Assembly: GCF_020171655.1 (NCBI RefSeq)
Contig: NZ_JAIVAC010000001.1
Coordinates: 744,001-808,000 of the forward strand
Length of the DNA: 64,000 nucleotides
Source of the DNA: Exiguobacterium aestuarii
GTDB lineage: Bacteria > Bacillota > Bacilli > Exiguobacteriales > Exiguobacteriaceae
Direction of reading: 5' to 3'
The notes under the pieces are model-generated. The model was not told the origin of the DNA. It ran no database searches and worked only from the letters and a program-made list of their open reading frames with translations. Positions 32,643 through 41,724 of the stretch are shown in pieces (the first letter of the stretch is position 1; each line of letters begins with the position of its first letter). Position numbers and translations under genes: made by a program.

Positions 32643-32942
32643 TCAAAGTGACGCCGAGCTAATGAAGATCAGGATCCATGAGATGCCGAGAAACACGGTG
32701 AATAAGAGCAGGCAGACGACGATATAGCAGGAAATGTATTGCCAATATGTGAATCGTTTCGATTGATAAAAGTGATATGTAAAACTGAACGTCGCGATGC
32801 CGATGACTAAGAATGCGACGATATCCCAGATGATGCCGACCTTCAAAAACGATGGAGTAAGATACGATGCAACAAGTGCAAGTACAACCGTCACCACTCC
32901 AGTAGAAATGGCAGCGGATGGCGTTGAAGTGTTTTCCAACAT
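32643..32942 (-). CDS. Small membrane protein, 99 residues
   Basis: Three hydrophobic helices (AAISTGVVTVVLALVASYL, IIWDIVAFLVIGIATFSF, YISCYIVVCLLLFTVFLGIS). The start ATG 32942 follows AGGAGGTGATT. It heads the operon with the XRE regulator, 29 bases on, and the second membrane protein. A TGTAATTTTACA-like inverted repeat (GTGTAATTTTACAC, about 32965-32978) just upstream may be the XRE operator. No family recognised. Confidence 0.7.
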   Translation of the reverse strand: MLENTSTPSAAISTGVVTVVLALVASYLTPSFLKVGIIWDIVAFLVIGIATFSFTYHFYQSKRFTYWQYISCYIVVCLLLFTVFLGISWILIFISSASL

Positions 32943-33009
32943 AATCACCTCCTAATATATTACAAGTGTAATTTTACACTAAAAGTAGACAATGTCAATT
33001 TCAGAATCT

Positions 33010-33034
33010 AAAAAACCCTTCTCTAAGGAAGGGT
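33010..33034 (-). terminator. Terminator of the antiporter gene
   Basis: Minus strand AACCCTTC-CTTAGA-GAAGGGTT plus T-run, just past the stop at 33039. Confidence 0.85.
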
Positions 33035-33038
33035 TCCG

Positions 33039-34244
33039 TCACTCGTCATGTTTATTCGTTAAGTATGTCGTCAGTGGGTAAACACCGATACTTTGTATGA
33101 TCAGGGAGAGTAGAATGACGGCGAACGCGAGGGATATCATTTCGCTCGACCCGGCAATTTTCTCTGCCTCTAGCCAGAGCACGAGGGCAATCGACATCGT
33201 TCCTTTGATTCCCGACCACGTGAGTAAGGAAGTCGCCGTTAAATCGTCTTTAAATTCCTTACGCCAGACGGGGACCGAATAGACGAGGCCGCCGACGACG
33301 ATGAACCGGGTCACGATTGAAAGTAAGAATAAAAGAACGGCGAACGTCCAGAGCGATACAGACAAATAGCTGGTCGCTTCAATTCCAATCAATAAGAACA
33401 AGAGAGCGAGCAACATCGGTATGACGATGTCCCAGAAACCATCCAAGTGACGCTGGACCGATTCGTAATCCTCTTTAGTTCCGAGTTCGTGAGACAACAT
33501 CATACCCGCTGTCACCGTTGCGAGTACACCAGACACTTCTAGCGCATCGGCGAGGTAGAAGGCACCATATGCAGTCACAATCGTCAACATGACGAGCTCA
33601 TGCTTTTTAAAGCTGACAATCATCAATTTCTTAAGTAAAAATCCAGAAATGAAACCGATGCCGATTCCTCCGGCAGACACAATCAAAAATTCGGTCAAAA
33701 AATTGAAGGTGGAGAAACGCTCTCCCGTTGCGAACATACTGAGAAAAATGGTGAAGATGACCACACTCGTTCCATCGTTCACCATCGATTCACCTTCGAC
33801 AACATCCGCAATCCGCTTCTCACCTTTACTCCGCTTTAAAATCGCGGTCACGGAAACGGGGTCGGTCGGAATCAAGATGGACGCTAATAAGAAGGAAGCA
33901 GTCAGGCTGAGCGGGGTGAAGAACTCACTGATCCAAAATGTGCCATATCCCATCAAGATGGCGGTCAAGACAAGGCCCACCGTACTCAATATCGTGATGA
34001 TCCCGATATTGTCCTTCAAATCTTTGTATTTGAACTGATAGGCAGATGTAAAGAGAAGTGCAGGCAGGAACACCTCGAAAATCATATCTTTTGAGATGAA
34101 CACCGAATCAAAAAAGGCGATATACGAGAGACCAATCCCGATCAAGACCAAGATGACCGGAACAGGGAAGTAATTGCGTTTGGAATCAATCAAATAAATG
34201 AAATAGCCAATGAGTAGTAATGTGATCACCTGTTGCGCAATCAT
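33039..34244 (-). CDS. Na+(K+)/H+ antiporter, CPA1 (NhaP) family
   Basis: A 401-residue cation/proton antiporter with about twelve helices. Family signatures: FEVFLPALLFTSAYQF in helix 3, ILIPTDPVSVTAILKR with the extended-helix motif, VVEGESMVNDGTSVVIFTIF with the transport-site Asp/Glu pair, and WSGIKGTMSIALVLWL near the C-terminus. It has no large C-terminal regulatory domain. Start ATG 34244 follows GAGGAGGACG; longer frames lack a site. Single gene. Its likely role is pH and sodium homeostasis in the cell membrane. Confidence 0.92.
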   Translation of the reverse strand: MIAQQVITLLLIGYFIYLIDSKRNYFPVPVILVLIGIGLSYIAFFDSVFISKDMIFEVFLPALLFTSAYQFKYKDLKDNIGIITILSTVGLVLTAILMGYGTFWISEFFTPLSLTASFLLASILIPTDPVSVTAILKRSKGEKRIADVVEGESMVNDGTSVVIFTIFLSMFATGERFSTFNFLTEFLIVSAGGIGIGFISGFLLKKLMIVSFKKHELVMLTIVTAYGAFYLADALEVSGVLATVTAGMMLSHELGTKEDYESVQRHLDGFWDIVIPMLLALLFLLIGIEATSYLSVSLWTFAVLLFLLSIVTRFIVVGGLVYSVPVWRKEFKDDLTATSLLTWSGIKGTMSIALVLWLEAEKIAGSSEMISLAFAVILLSLIIQSIGVYPLTTYLTNKHDE

Positions 34245-34363
34245 AACGACGTCCTCCTCTACATTCAACATGCTATACACTATCTTCCCATTCAAGGTCT
34301 AATCAAACGGGAAATGTGGAATATAGGGGATAGTACATTCATTTCATATAGGGAGGAATCGAT

Positions 34364-34732
34364 ATGGGAAACCCAATTGGCGATTTGTCGTGGACGTTTT
34401 ATTCAGAGTGTGAGGTGCCGAGTGATATCACCGAGACATTCATCGATGGAGAGCGGGCCGTAGCTGCCTACAAGACGGTGCGTGACGTCGCCGTATTCAC
34501 GAACAAACGCCTGATTGTCCGTGACGCACAAGGGCTCACGGGGAAGAAGATTGAAGTCTACTCACTTCCGTACGACTCGATCAATATGTACTCGACGGAG
34601 AACGCGGGACGCATGTTCGACTTGAACTCAGAAGTCCAACTGTTCACGCGCGCGGGAACGATCAAAATCAATCTGAATAAAAAAGTGGATGTGCGTAAGT
34701 TCGACCGTCTGCTCGCGGAAGCAATTTTGTAA
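34364..34732 (+). CDS. Bacterial PH-domain protein (PF08000-like)
   Basis: A 122-residue soluble protein made of one PH-like beta barrel: VAAYKTVRDVAVFTNKRLIV then DAQGLTGKKIEVYSLPYDSI and the C-terminal helix VDVRKFDRLLAEAI. Such proteins form ring oligomers; their cellular role is unclear. The start follows AGGGAGGAATCGAT. Own terminator at 34738-34763. Confidence 0.88.
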   Translation: MGNPIGDLSWTFYSECEVPSDITETFIDGERAVAAYKTVRDVAVFTNKRLIVRDAQGLTGKKIEVYSLPYDSINMYSTENAGRMFDLNSEVQLFTRAGTIKINLNKKVDVRKFDRLLAEAIL

Positions 34733-34737
34733 AACAG

Positions 34738-34763
34738 TGGACCGAAAAATCTTCGGTCCTTTT
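34738..34763 (+). terminator. Rho-independent terminator
   Basis: GGACCGAA-AAATC-TTCGGTCC followed by TTTTATTT, six bases after the PH-domain gene. Confidence 0.85.
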
Positions 34764-34832
34764 ATTTGGATTTTTCTGACAATCCATAATCTTGCATGAT
34801 ACGATAGGACATAATGTGTGACGGAGGTTACG

Positions 34833-35516
34833 ATGCGATTTACAACCCGATTATTGATGATCATGCTCGGCAGTTTGGTGTTGGTGACTGGATTGATCCA
34901 TCTGGCTCGTCTATTTTGGGAATGGTTTCACGACCCTACGGAGGGAGGGATTGTGCTCCTTTTTTCTGGAGAGGATGGTGAGAGCAGCGGTTTTTATGAA
35001 GGGAAGTCACGCCAGATGAGAGAGGACGATGAATTACAGTTCTTGAATATCGACTTTCTAGATTACACGTTCGGAGCAGATGGGACGGTGACGGAGTCAG
35101 GGAGTTCATACTGGTTATGGTTCCTTATTGGAGGATTGATTGTTTTAATGATTCTACTGATCATCGCGATGCGAAGAAGAAAGCGTGTCGTCTCGACCAT
35201 TGATTTCTCGAGTGACGCCGTAAAACGAAGACTGAGAAAGACTAAAGCAAAAGAGTTTGTAGAATCCAAAGAGATTCAATGGACCGATAGCGAGATTCGG
35301 AATGCGCTCATCCAGTTCAACTTGGATTTACCGGTTTCATTAAAGCATCAATCGAATGAGACCGTTTTGGACTGGTTCAAACGAATCGGTGTTGAAGAGG
35401 TGGACCTCTCTCCTTATTGGAAATCGAGATATGTGGATGAAGGAGTGACTGATGTAGAATCTAGACAGTTTCGAGAGGCGTTACAGTTCATGCGATTGGA
35501 AGAGGATAAGGGGTGA
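34833..35516 (+). CDS. DUF4129-like membrane protein, paralogue of 48847-49617
   Basis: A 227-residue protein with an N-terminal helix (LMIMLGSLVLVTGLIHLARL), an external acidic loop, a second helix (WLWFLIGGLIVLMILLIIAM) and a cytoplasmic C-terminal domain. That domain (SEIRNALIQFNLDLP, ETVLDWFKRIG, SRYVDEGVTDVESRQFREAL) aligns with the C-terminus of the protein at 48847 (AIRQQLIQFEAALP, ETLSTWAKRIE, TRYDEGDISPERERAFTQQL). In the other locus it precedes MoxR and DUF58; here those partners are absent. ATG 34833 follows GGAGGTTACG. The next gene starts 6 bases past the stop. Confidence 0.75.
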   Translation: MRFTTRLLMIMLGSLVLVTGLIHLARLFWEWFHDPTEGGIVLLFSGEDGESSGFYEGKSRQMREDDELQFLNIDFLDYTFGADGTVTESGSSYWLWFLIGGLIVLMILLIIAMRRRKRVVSTIDFSSDAVKRRLRKTKAKEFVESKEIQWTDSEIRNALIQFNLDLPVSLKHQSNETVLDWFKRIGVEEVDLSPYWKSRYVDEGVTDVESRQFREALQFMRLEEDKG

Positions 35517-35522
35517 TTGTGT

Positions 35523-36182
35523 ATGAACGATGAAATAGAGGTGGTTGATTTCGATCTGCAGAAATCAATGGGCTCCGCTCGTTTGGTAAAGTCCAATCAT
35601 CGATTCTACATTAATTGGGATGAGCTGGTCATAGACCTTAAACAGCATGAATATGTCTCGGGTATTCGAATCATCGACGAGAATTACTTGTTCATTTGGG
35701 CGTTTACGTTAGAAGGAGAACCAATCAATGCGTGGGTGCTGGATACGCATGGACAGATCAATCATTCCTTTCATGCAGGAAACGCAATTGCAGCAGTTGT
35801 AATGAACGATACGGGAATCTGGATTGGATATGGGGACGAGGGCATCTTTGGAGATGGGATCTCGAGCGAGGCACTCGTCTGTTTCTCAAAGGAGGGAAGC
35901 GTACATTTTCGGTACAATCAAGAAGTGAGAAAGGCCCCAGTTCTTCATGATTGTGACGTGATGTGTGCGTCAACGAATGGAGTTTGGGTCATCTCTTCAA
36001 TCGATGCTCGTCTCGTCCATGTCCAAATGAACGGACGGATTGACTCCTATCCGATGCCCCGTCATCTCCTTGACTGTTCGTCATTGATGATTGAAGACGG
36101 TGTTGCCTATGTCATGAAAGACGAGCAGGTGTATCGCTGGCCATTCGAGGATAGAAAGCGTGCCGAACTAGTCGAAAGTTAA
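35523..36182 (+). CDS. Hypothetical beta-propeller-like protein
   Basis: A 219-residue cytoplasmic protein with repeated beta-strand blocks: GIRIIDENYLFIWAFTLEGE, GIWIGYGDEGIFGDG, GVWVISSIDARLVHVQMNGR, GVAYVMKDEQVYRWPF. Recurrent G-x-W/Y strands suggest a partial propeller. No signal peptide. ATG 35523 follows AAGGGGTG at good spacing. It lies 6 bases after the DUF4129-like gene, so the two are one unit. No family recognised with confidence. Confidence 0.65.
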   Translation: MNDEIEVVDFDLQKSMGSARLVKSNHRFYINWDELVIDLKQHEYVSGIRIIDENYLFIWAFTLEGEPINAWVLDTHGQINHSFHAGNAIAAVVMNDTGIWIGYGDEGIFGDGISSEALVCFSKEGSVHFRYNQEVRKAPVLHDCDVMCASTNGVWVISSIDARLVHVQMNGRIDSYPMPRHLLDCSSLMIEDGVAYVMKDEQVYRWPFEDRKRAELVES

Positions 36183-36303
36183 CGAAGATATTAAGTAGAT
36201 TAAATGGGCAATCAATTGAATTCTTTATCGCATTGAGAGTCAGTGGATTTAGTCACAAAATTAAAGGTAAAAAAAGCTAGGGGTATTATTTCACATACCG
36301 GAA

Positions 36304-37023
36304 TCATACTAAATATGTGTTTAAATCATGAACAGAAAATAATCCGCTCTCACTCAAGAATTGCTTTAACAGATGGATATGTCCTAAACCATAAAGTACA
36401 AAGATGCGATCATTTGATTCCCTTAGTGACATCAATTCCTTAAAAATCATTAAGTTACGAAAATACCAGTAGTGTGATACCCACCTAGTACCAGACACTT
36501 CAAGAGATGCAATCTCTAAATAGGCGCGATGCATAGATAATGTAATTGTAGGGTGATTGATTTCTTTATAATAGTCAGAAATCGTACGACTCTTAAATAT
36601 TTTTTCGATATGATTCATGACATCTTGTTGGGATGATAATATTTCCTCCATTTCTCGCTTCTCATCATGAATAATGGTTTCTAAACTGAATCCCTCATCC
36701 TCATTCCAATCGATTGGATATACGAAATCCAGATGAGATTGTTGTGCAAGTCGGAATGCAATTTGTTCACGTTCGTTAGCGGTTGCTAATTCCGGCTGCT
36801 GAATGATACGTTGTAATTGCTCATTTATGTATTCTTTCTTTGAAGTATTCATTTCTACACATACTTTAGTAGGTTCAAATTTTGCTAATTGATTCACGAA
36901 TTGTTTAATTTCTAACTGACGTTTTTCGCTTAACACATCTGGCATTTCCGGCATAAAAAAATCACCATTGTTTGGCATGTTTAGATGTGTTGTGCCAACG
37001 AGCAATATATCTGTTTTATTCAT
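36304..37023 (-). CDS. DUF5694 / TraB-like protein
   Basis: A 239-residue cytoplasmic protein. The N-terminus TDILLVGTTHLNMPNNGDFF carries the GTxH motif and the C-terminus RIFVLYGLGHIHLLKQFLSE a GxxH motif, the pair of conserved His-containing loops found in TraB/TIKI and DUF5694 proteins. VCVEMNTSKKEYINEQ gives the conserved Glu. These are presumed metal-dependent hydrolases; the target is unknown. ATG 37023 follows AGGAGAATTG. The gene and its flanks (36183-37190) are visibly richer in A and T than the neighbours, which suggests a separate origin. Confidence 0.75.
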   Translation of the reverse strand: MNKTDILLVGTTHLNMPNNGDFFMPEMPDVLSEKRQLEIKQFVNQLAKFEPTKVCVEMNTSKKEYINEQLQRIIQQPELATANEREQIAFRLAQQSHLDFVYPIDWNEDEGFSLETIIHDEKREMEEILSSQQDVMNHIEKIFKSRTISDYYKEINHPTITLSMHRAYLEIASLEVSGTRWVSHYWYFRNLMIFKELMSLRESNDRIFVLYGLGHIHLLKQFLSESGLFSVHDLNTYLV

Positions 37024-37195
37024 AGCAATTCTCCTAATCAATTTGATGTATAGTGTTAACTACGCTTATACTTCTTCTAGGTTTCATATCTTGTTACTTG
37101 ATTTCAAAAGAACCAAGTCAATATTTCTCATGGACCTTCGAGTTCATCCTAGTTAATAAACTTGTTAAAAATCTACATAGAAATGAGGAATTCAC

Positions 37196-38176
37196 ATGAT
37201 CCGTTTCGGCATCATTGGTACAAACTTCATCACAGACTGGTTTATCGAAACAATCAATCAGTTGGATTACGTAGAAGTGACGGCACTTTACTCGCGCACG
37301 GAATCACGTGTTAAAGAATACGCAGAAAATCACTCCATTGTACATACGTTCACGTCACTTGAAGAGATGGCTCAGAGTGATGTCATCGATGCCATCTATA
37401 TTGCGAGCCCGAACTCACTTCACGCCGAACAGAGCATCTTGTTCATGCAGCATGGGAAACACGTCCTCTGTGAAAAACCGCTCGCCTCGAACGTCCAGGA
37501 AGTCACTCGTATGATTGAAGTCGCAAAGGAGAACCACGTCGTCTTACTTGAGGCATTACGTAATCTGTTCATGCCGAACTTTGAACGGGTTCAACAAGCG
37601 ATGGAACAAATCGCTCCGGTTCGCCGAGCCGTCTTCAATAAATCGCAGTATTCTTCACGGTACGACCTGTACAAAAAAGGGGAGAACCCCAACACGTTCA
37701 ATCCTGATTTTTCGAACGGCTCGTTGATGGACCTCGGTGTCTATCTCCTCGGACCTGCTTTGAAACTGTTTGGTCAGCCGAAAGATATCCAGGCGAACGG
37801 CGTTACGTTAGAATCTGGAGTGGACGGGAGTGGTACGGTCCTTCTCTCTTATGCCGACCTTGACGTAGTTATCATGCACTCAAAGATTCATGCGACATCG
37901 ACGCCTTCTGAGATCATCGGTGAAAAAGGGCGTATCGTCATCGATGATATCGCGACGTGCGATGAAGTCCGTCTAGAGTTACGGGATGGCACTTCAGAAA
38001 TCATATCAGAAACGCAAAACGCTCCGATGTCATATGAGATTGAAGCATTTGTGCGAGCAATTGAAGCTAGGAACTCAGAGACGGATGCGCATTCAGCAAC
38101 TGATATGATTCGTCTTGCTGATGTGATGACAACGGTGCGAAAACAAGTTGGTGTGATTTATCCAGCAGACAAATAA
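37196..38176 (+). CDS. Gfo/Idh/MocA-family oxidoreductase
   Basis: An NAD(P)-dependent dehydrogenase of 326 residues. The Rossmann motif is FGIIGTNFITDWFIETI at the N-terminus; AIYIASPNSLHAEQSIL and GKHVLCEKPLASN (EKP) are the family hallmarks, with EALRNLFMPNFERV at the start of the C-terminal sheet domain and GSLMDLGVYLLGPAL further on. Substrate is usually a sugar, inositol or biliverdin-like compound and cannot be read here. ATG 37196 follows AAATGAGGAATTC, a modest site. A terminator follows at 38187. Confidence 0.9.
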   Translation: MIRFGIIGTNFITDWFIETINQLDYVEVTALYSRTESRVKEYAENHSIVHTFTSLEEMAQSDVIDAIYIASPNSLHAEQSILFMQHGKHVLCEKPLASNVQEVTRMIEVAKENHVVLLEALRNLFMPNFERVQQAMEQIAPVRRAVFNKSQYSSRYDLYKKGENPNTFNPDFSNGSLMDLGVYLLGPALKLFGQPKDIQANGVTLESGVDGSGTVLLSYADLDVVIMHSKIHATSTPSEIIGEKGRIVIDDIATCDEVRLELRDGTSEIISETQNAPMSYEIEAFVRAIEARNSETDAHSATDMIRLADVMTTVRKQVGVIYPADK

Positions 38177-38186
38177 GTACACAAAT

Positions 38187-38229
38187 AAAACGGTCCTCGA
38201 TGTCATGTGCGCATCAAGGACCGTTTTCA
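38187..38229. terminator. Bidirectional terminator
   Basis: AAAACGGTCCTCGATG pairs with CATCAAGGACCGTTTT around a short loop. It separates the oxidoreductase from the convergent dynamin operon and ends next to the stop of the 31-residue gene. Confidence 0.85.
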
Positions 38230-38325
38230 TTATTCTTTGTTCAAATAGAGATATCTCAGAAACAGTCCCAAGACAATCGTCATGACGACGGCAGGGATGA
38301 GTCCGATGAGCAGTAATGTGTTCAT
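38230..38325 (-). CDS. 31-residue membrane protein coupled to dynamin
   Basis: ATG 38325 overlaps the dynamin stop codon in an ATGA arrangement and has AGAAAGGAAAC upstream. The product MNTLLLIGLIPAVVMTIVLG and a short tail (LRYLYLNKE) is a single membrane helix. The terminator at 38187-38229 follows directly. The tight overlap implies that it is made with the dynamin and may help it at the membrane; that role is inference. Confidence 0.65.
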   Translation of the reverse strand: MNTLLLIGLIPAVVMTIVLGLFLRYLYLNKE

Positions 38326-41300
38326 ACGGTTTCCTTTCTGAGCGATTCGAGTCGTTCACGCATCTCATCAAAAGAATGGCTATCCGTCAACATACTGAGC
38401 TCTGCAGCGGCGAGTTCTTTCACTTGAGTCGACCACTCTCGTTCAATCTCGATTTCAGAATTCCTGATTTCCTCGTTTGCCCGCTCGACCTGCTTCTTAT
38501 GAATGCTCTCGAGACGAGTGCGAATCATGTCACGGAGGAGTGCCGTCAATTCATCCTTCAGTTGTGTCCGACCATCTCCTTCGAAAAATTGACCAGCGTT
38601 CTTATAGCGCTTCAACACCGACTGATATGGTGGTGTTTCGAGATGAATCGGTTCGACAGCCTCTCGTAGCCATGCCACGTCGAGTTCACGGTCGAATTCA
38701 AGCGTCGGTAGGAGAGACGCTTGACGTTCGGTCAACCGTTCGACCAAGGCTACGAATTCGCGTTTAACGTATCGCTCCAACCGATACTGGAACAATTGGA
38801 GCTCTTGCTGGATATCATAGGCGTATTTATCGAGTGTACGTCCGAGTGCACGCTCTAGGCTCTTCCTCGACCCGTCGACCTCGACCGGGTGGAAGGTCTC
38901 TTTGACGAAGTCTGAGAGACGGAGAAGCGAACGGGTCTCGAGGTGGGCGAGGAGTTCTTTCGCTTCCCGGTCAAACAGGTCGATGAGTGCTGATACACCG
39001 AGTGCCGGCGGGTTCTCGAGTAAGGCATTCAATTGTTGGCGACGATGTTCTTTCGCCGACGCGTCTTCTTTCGCTTCGTTCAGAACACGATCAAATGCAG
39101 CGAGTAGTGCTGTCGTTTCTTCCTGGATACGCATCGCGTTGGCGAGACGAAGGTCTTTGTCGACATAGCGTTCAAGTGTCGAGACGAATCGATCGAATCC
39201 TTCGTCATCCCCTTGCATGGCGTTTCGGCTTGAAATGGGGAGAACGGTCGGTCGTCGGACACCGAGCGCGGTCAACTGTTGAGAGACATAGCTTGTGACC
39301 GCATCCTGTTCTTCATCATCTGTCGCAAGATCGGAGGCGTTCACGAGGAAGAACATCTCATGGTCTCCGGTCCCTTGGACACGTCCGAGCTGAATGACGA
39401 GCTCACGGTCCGCTTCCGTGAACGCATGATTATAGTACGTGACGAATAAGACGGCGTCTGCGTCACGCATGTAGCCGAACTGTACCTCGCTATGACGATT
39501 GAACTGTGAATCGGCACCTGGCGTATCGACGAAGACGATGCCACGTCGTGCCCAAGGGGAGTCGAGGTACAGTTCAATCTCTTTCACGATACAGCTTTTC
39601 TCTTCTTGTGCGACGAACGCGCAGAACGTGTCATAGTCGACGACTTCCGTTTGTCCAAGATAATCGAGCGGTGCCGCTTTTACGGCGTTGACGAACGGGT
39701 GATCGACATCGAGTGAGGCGAGGGAAGTCCCGTAACCTTGTAGCTCATCCTCAAGTTCATCTCGTGATTTGAAGGTGATCATCGCTGTTCGATTCGTCCG
39801 ACCATCTGGCGGTACGATTTTCGTGATCGATGCCGTCAATGGGTTCGGTGAGGTCGGTAAAACCGTCTCCCCGAGAAGGGCATTGAGGGTTGACGATTTT
39901 CCAGCCGAAAACGCACCGAAGATGGCGAACGTATATTGCTCATGCTTCGCGCGCTCGATTTTCTTACGTAATGTCGAGACACGGGAGCGGAACAATGGGT
40001 GATTCTCTAATATTTCACATACCGTATTTTCATAAGAAAAATTAAAATCAAACAAGTCATAATCATCTTCTAACATCGACGTCGATGCAACCTCTGATTC
40101 AACAACATTCGACTGTTTTTCGGGAAGGTACGTCGCGTCGACATAGTTTCGAACGGCCAACTGATCGAACTGATTCGAATCAAGTTGTAACGTCTCATAT
40201 TTACCGATTGCATGTAGACGATTTATGAGGCGTAAACGTAATGCTTCATTGTCGAGCGCTTCATACAACTCGTCTTCTTCAGTCGAAAATTGTTCCAAGC
40301 GCATGTTTACTTCAGCTTTCATATACATATCCGTCGAATGGACCCAAGGTTCCGAGACTTTCGTCACCCATGACGCAAGGGCCGTCTCGATGTCACGACT
40401 GAACTGTAACACCGTATCACCACTGAGTGATGCGCCGGACTTCACTTGTTCAGTGATAAGTGAGCTCGGTGCAATCGGGAGGACATCACCTTTCGGTAGC
40501 AAGGTCTCTGGAAGTTTCAAATCCCGAATGATGTCTTCTGCATATTTCACGAGGTGCGGACGTAAATTCATATCAATCAAACGGTTGAACTCTTTTACGG
40601 CCACGTCTTCACGACGAGTGCGTTCTTGTTTTGTTTTCTCTTTCGAGAACAAAAGACCGACCTTGAAGGAAGGGGCACAACTCTCGAGATAGAAACGTAG
40701 CAATTCACGGAATTCATAGGTCATGATGGGTGCACTCTCGACGATTGGTGCTTGATGTTTGAAGAATTCACGACGGAATGATGTCCACCATGCCCGTTTC
40801 TTCTCAAGGCGGTGCAGGCGAGATTGCATTTCCTTCGGACTCTTCTCATAGGTCGGTAATTGATCCAACATCGATTGAATCGAAGTTTCGTTGCGTTGGA
40901 CCAACGTATTGATCAATGCATCCGCATGCTCGACTTGCTGCTGTCTTGATTCTTTGATGACATGCCGCACATACGAGCGCAAACGCTCGACTTCGTTATG
41001 AGGATGTTGTAATTCCCGAAGTGAAATATAGAACGTGTCGTTCGGGACGATGTCATGATGACGGAACGCTTTCGTCAATGACGCCTTGAAGTCCACAAAG
41101 GAGAGTTCGTTTTCATCATGCTTATCGATTTGATTGATGATAATGGAATAGGGGCGTCCTTCCCGGCTAAATTGTTTCATCAGTCCGATGTTTTGTTCCG
41201 ATTGGACATGGTTGTAATCCATCATAAAGAACAAATGATCGGCCAAGAAGAGCGATCGTTCCGTTGCTTGGCGATGTCGTTCATCCGTTGAATCAATCCC

Positions 41301-41708
41301 TGGTGTATCCATCAACACGACATGTTCATCAAATGGGAATCGGTCGATTGTATACTCGACTTCCTTGATTTCCTCCACTTTGCAATAGTCACTGATGTTT
41401 GATAGGGAAGAAGCGTCTAATGAAATCCAATCCGTATCATTGATCGCGACGGCTGCCGCTGATTTTCCACCCCGCAACGTGACGATATTAGCACTTGTCG
41501 GAATCGGACTTGTCGGAAGGAATCCATCTTCTAGCCAGTCATTGAGCAATGTCGACTTCCCGGCTGAGAAGTGACCACAGACGGCAATCCAAACTTCTTC
41601 ATTCGTTACTTTTTGTAGGGCGGTGCGGGCGAGTCGTGCTGCATCCGTCATCTCCTCTTGTTCAAACGTTAAAGCAAGCCGTGCTAATTGTTCTCTTTGT
41701 TCGTGCAT
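38322..41708 (-). CDS. dynA: Double-GTPase dynamin-like protein (DynA type)
   Basis: A 1128-residue fused dynamin, as in Bacillus subtilis DynA (YpbR), a membrane-tethering GTPase linked there to membrane-damage and phage tolerance. The first GTPase has P-loop GHFSAGKSTLLNDWL near residue 45, switch PTSPIPTSANIVTL and DTPGIDSTDERHRQ. The second has GAFSAGKSSTLNALLG near 600, PTSPNPLTASITKI and DTPGADSQFNRHSEV. The intervening and C-terminal parts are long helical stalks. No transmembrane paddle is obvious. ATG 41708 is preferred because AGGGG lies 9 bases upstream; ATG 41717 abuts it. Downstream coupling: the 31-residue membrane protein. Confidence 0.93.
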   Translation of the reverse strand: MHEQREQLARLALTFEQEEMTDAARLARTALQKVTNEEVWIAVCGHFSAGKSTLLNDWLEDGFLPTSPIPTSANIVTLRGGKSAAAVAINDTDWISLDASSLSNISDYCKVEEIKEVEYTIDRFPFDEHVVLMDTPGIDSTDERHRQATERSLFLADHLFFMMDYNHVQSEQNIGLMKQFSREGRPYSIIINQIDKHDENELSFVDFKASLTKAFRHHDIVPNDTFYISLRELQHPHNEVERLRSYVRHVIKESRQQQVEHADALINTLVQRNETSIQSMLDQLPTYEKSPKEMQSRLHRLEKKRAWWTSFRREFFKHQAPIVESAPIMTYEFRELLRFYLESCAPSFKVGLLFSKEKTKQERTRREDVAVKEFNRLIDMNLRPHLVKYAEDIIRDLKLPETLLPKGDVLPIAPSSLITEQVKSGASLSGDTVLQFSRDIETALASWVTKVSEPWVHSTDMYMKAEVNMRLEQFSTEEDELYEALDNEALRLRLINRLHAIGKYETLQLDSNQFDQLAVRNYVDATYLPEKQSNVVESEVASTSMLEDDYDLFDFNFSYENTVCEILENHPLFRSRVSTLRKKIERAKHEQYTFAIFGAFSAGKSSTLNALLGETVLPTSPNPLTASITKIVPPDGRTNRTAMITFKSRDELEDELQGYGTSLASLDVDHPFVNAVKAAPLDYLGQTEVVDYDTFCAFVAQEEKSCIVKEIELYLDSPWARRGIVFVDTPGADSQFNRHSEVQFGYMRDADAVLFVTYYNHAFTEADRELVIQLGRVQGTGDHEMFFLVNASDLATDDEEQDAVTSYVSQQLTALGVRRPTVLPISSRNAMQGDDEGFDRFVSTLERYVDKDLRLANAMRIQEETTALLAAFDRVLNEAKEDASAKEHRRQQLNALLENPPALGVSALIDLFDREAKELLAHLETRSLLRLSDFVKETFHPVEVDGSRKSLERALGRTLDKYAYDIQQELQLFQYRLERYVKREFVALVERLTERQASLLPTLEFDRELDVAWLREAVEPIHLETPPYQSVLKRYKNAGQFFEGDGRTQLKDELTALLRDMIRTRLESIHKKQVERANEEIRNSEIEIEREWSTQVKELAAAELSMLTDSHSFDEMRERLESLRKETV

Positions 41709-41724
41709 GTTTCCCATCCCCTAA

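Noticed and set aside
38902..40692. Several plus-strand frames inside the dynamin gene
   Set aside because: Shadow frames opposite a long conserved protein; none has a ribosome site.
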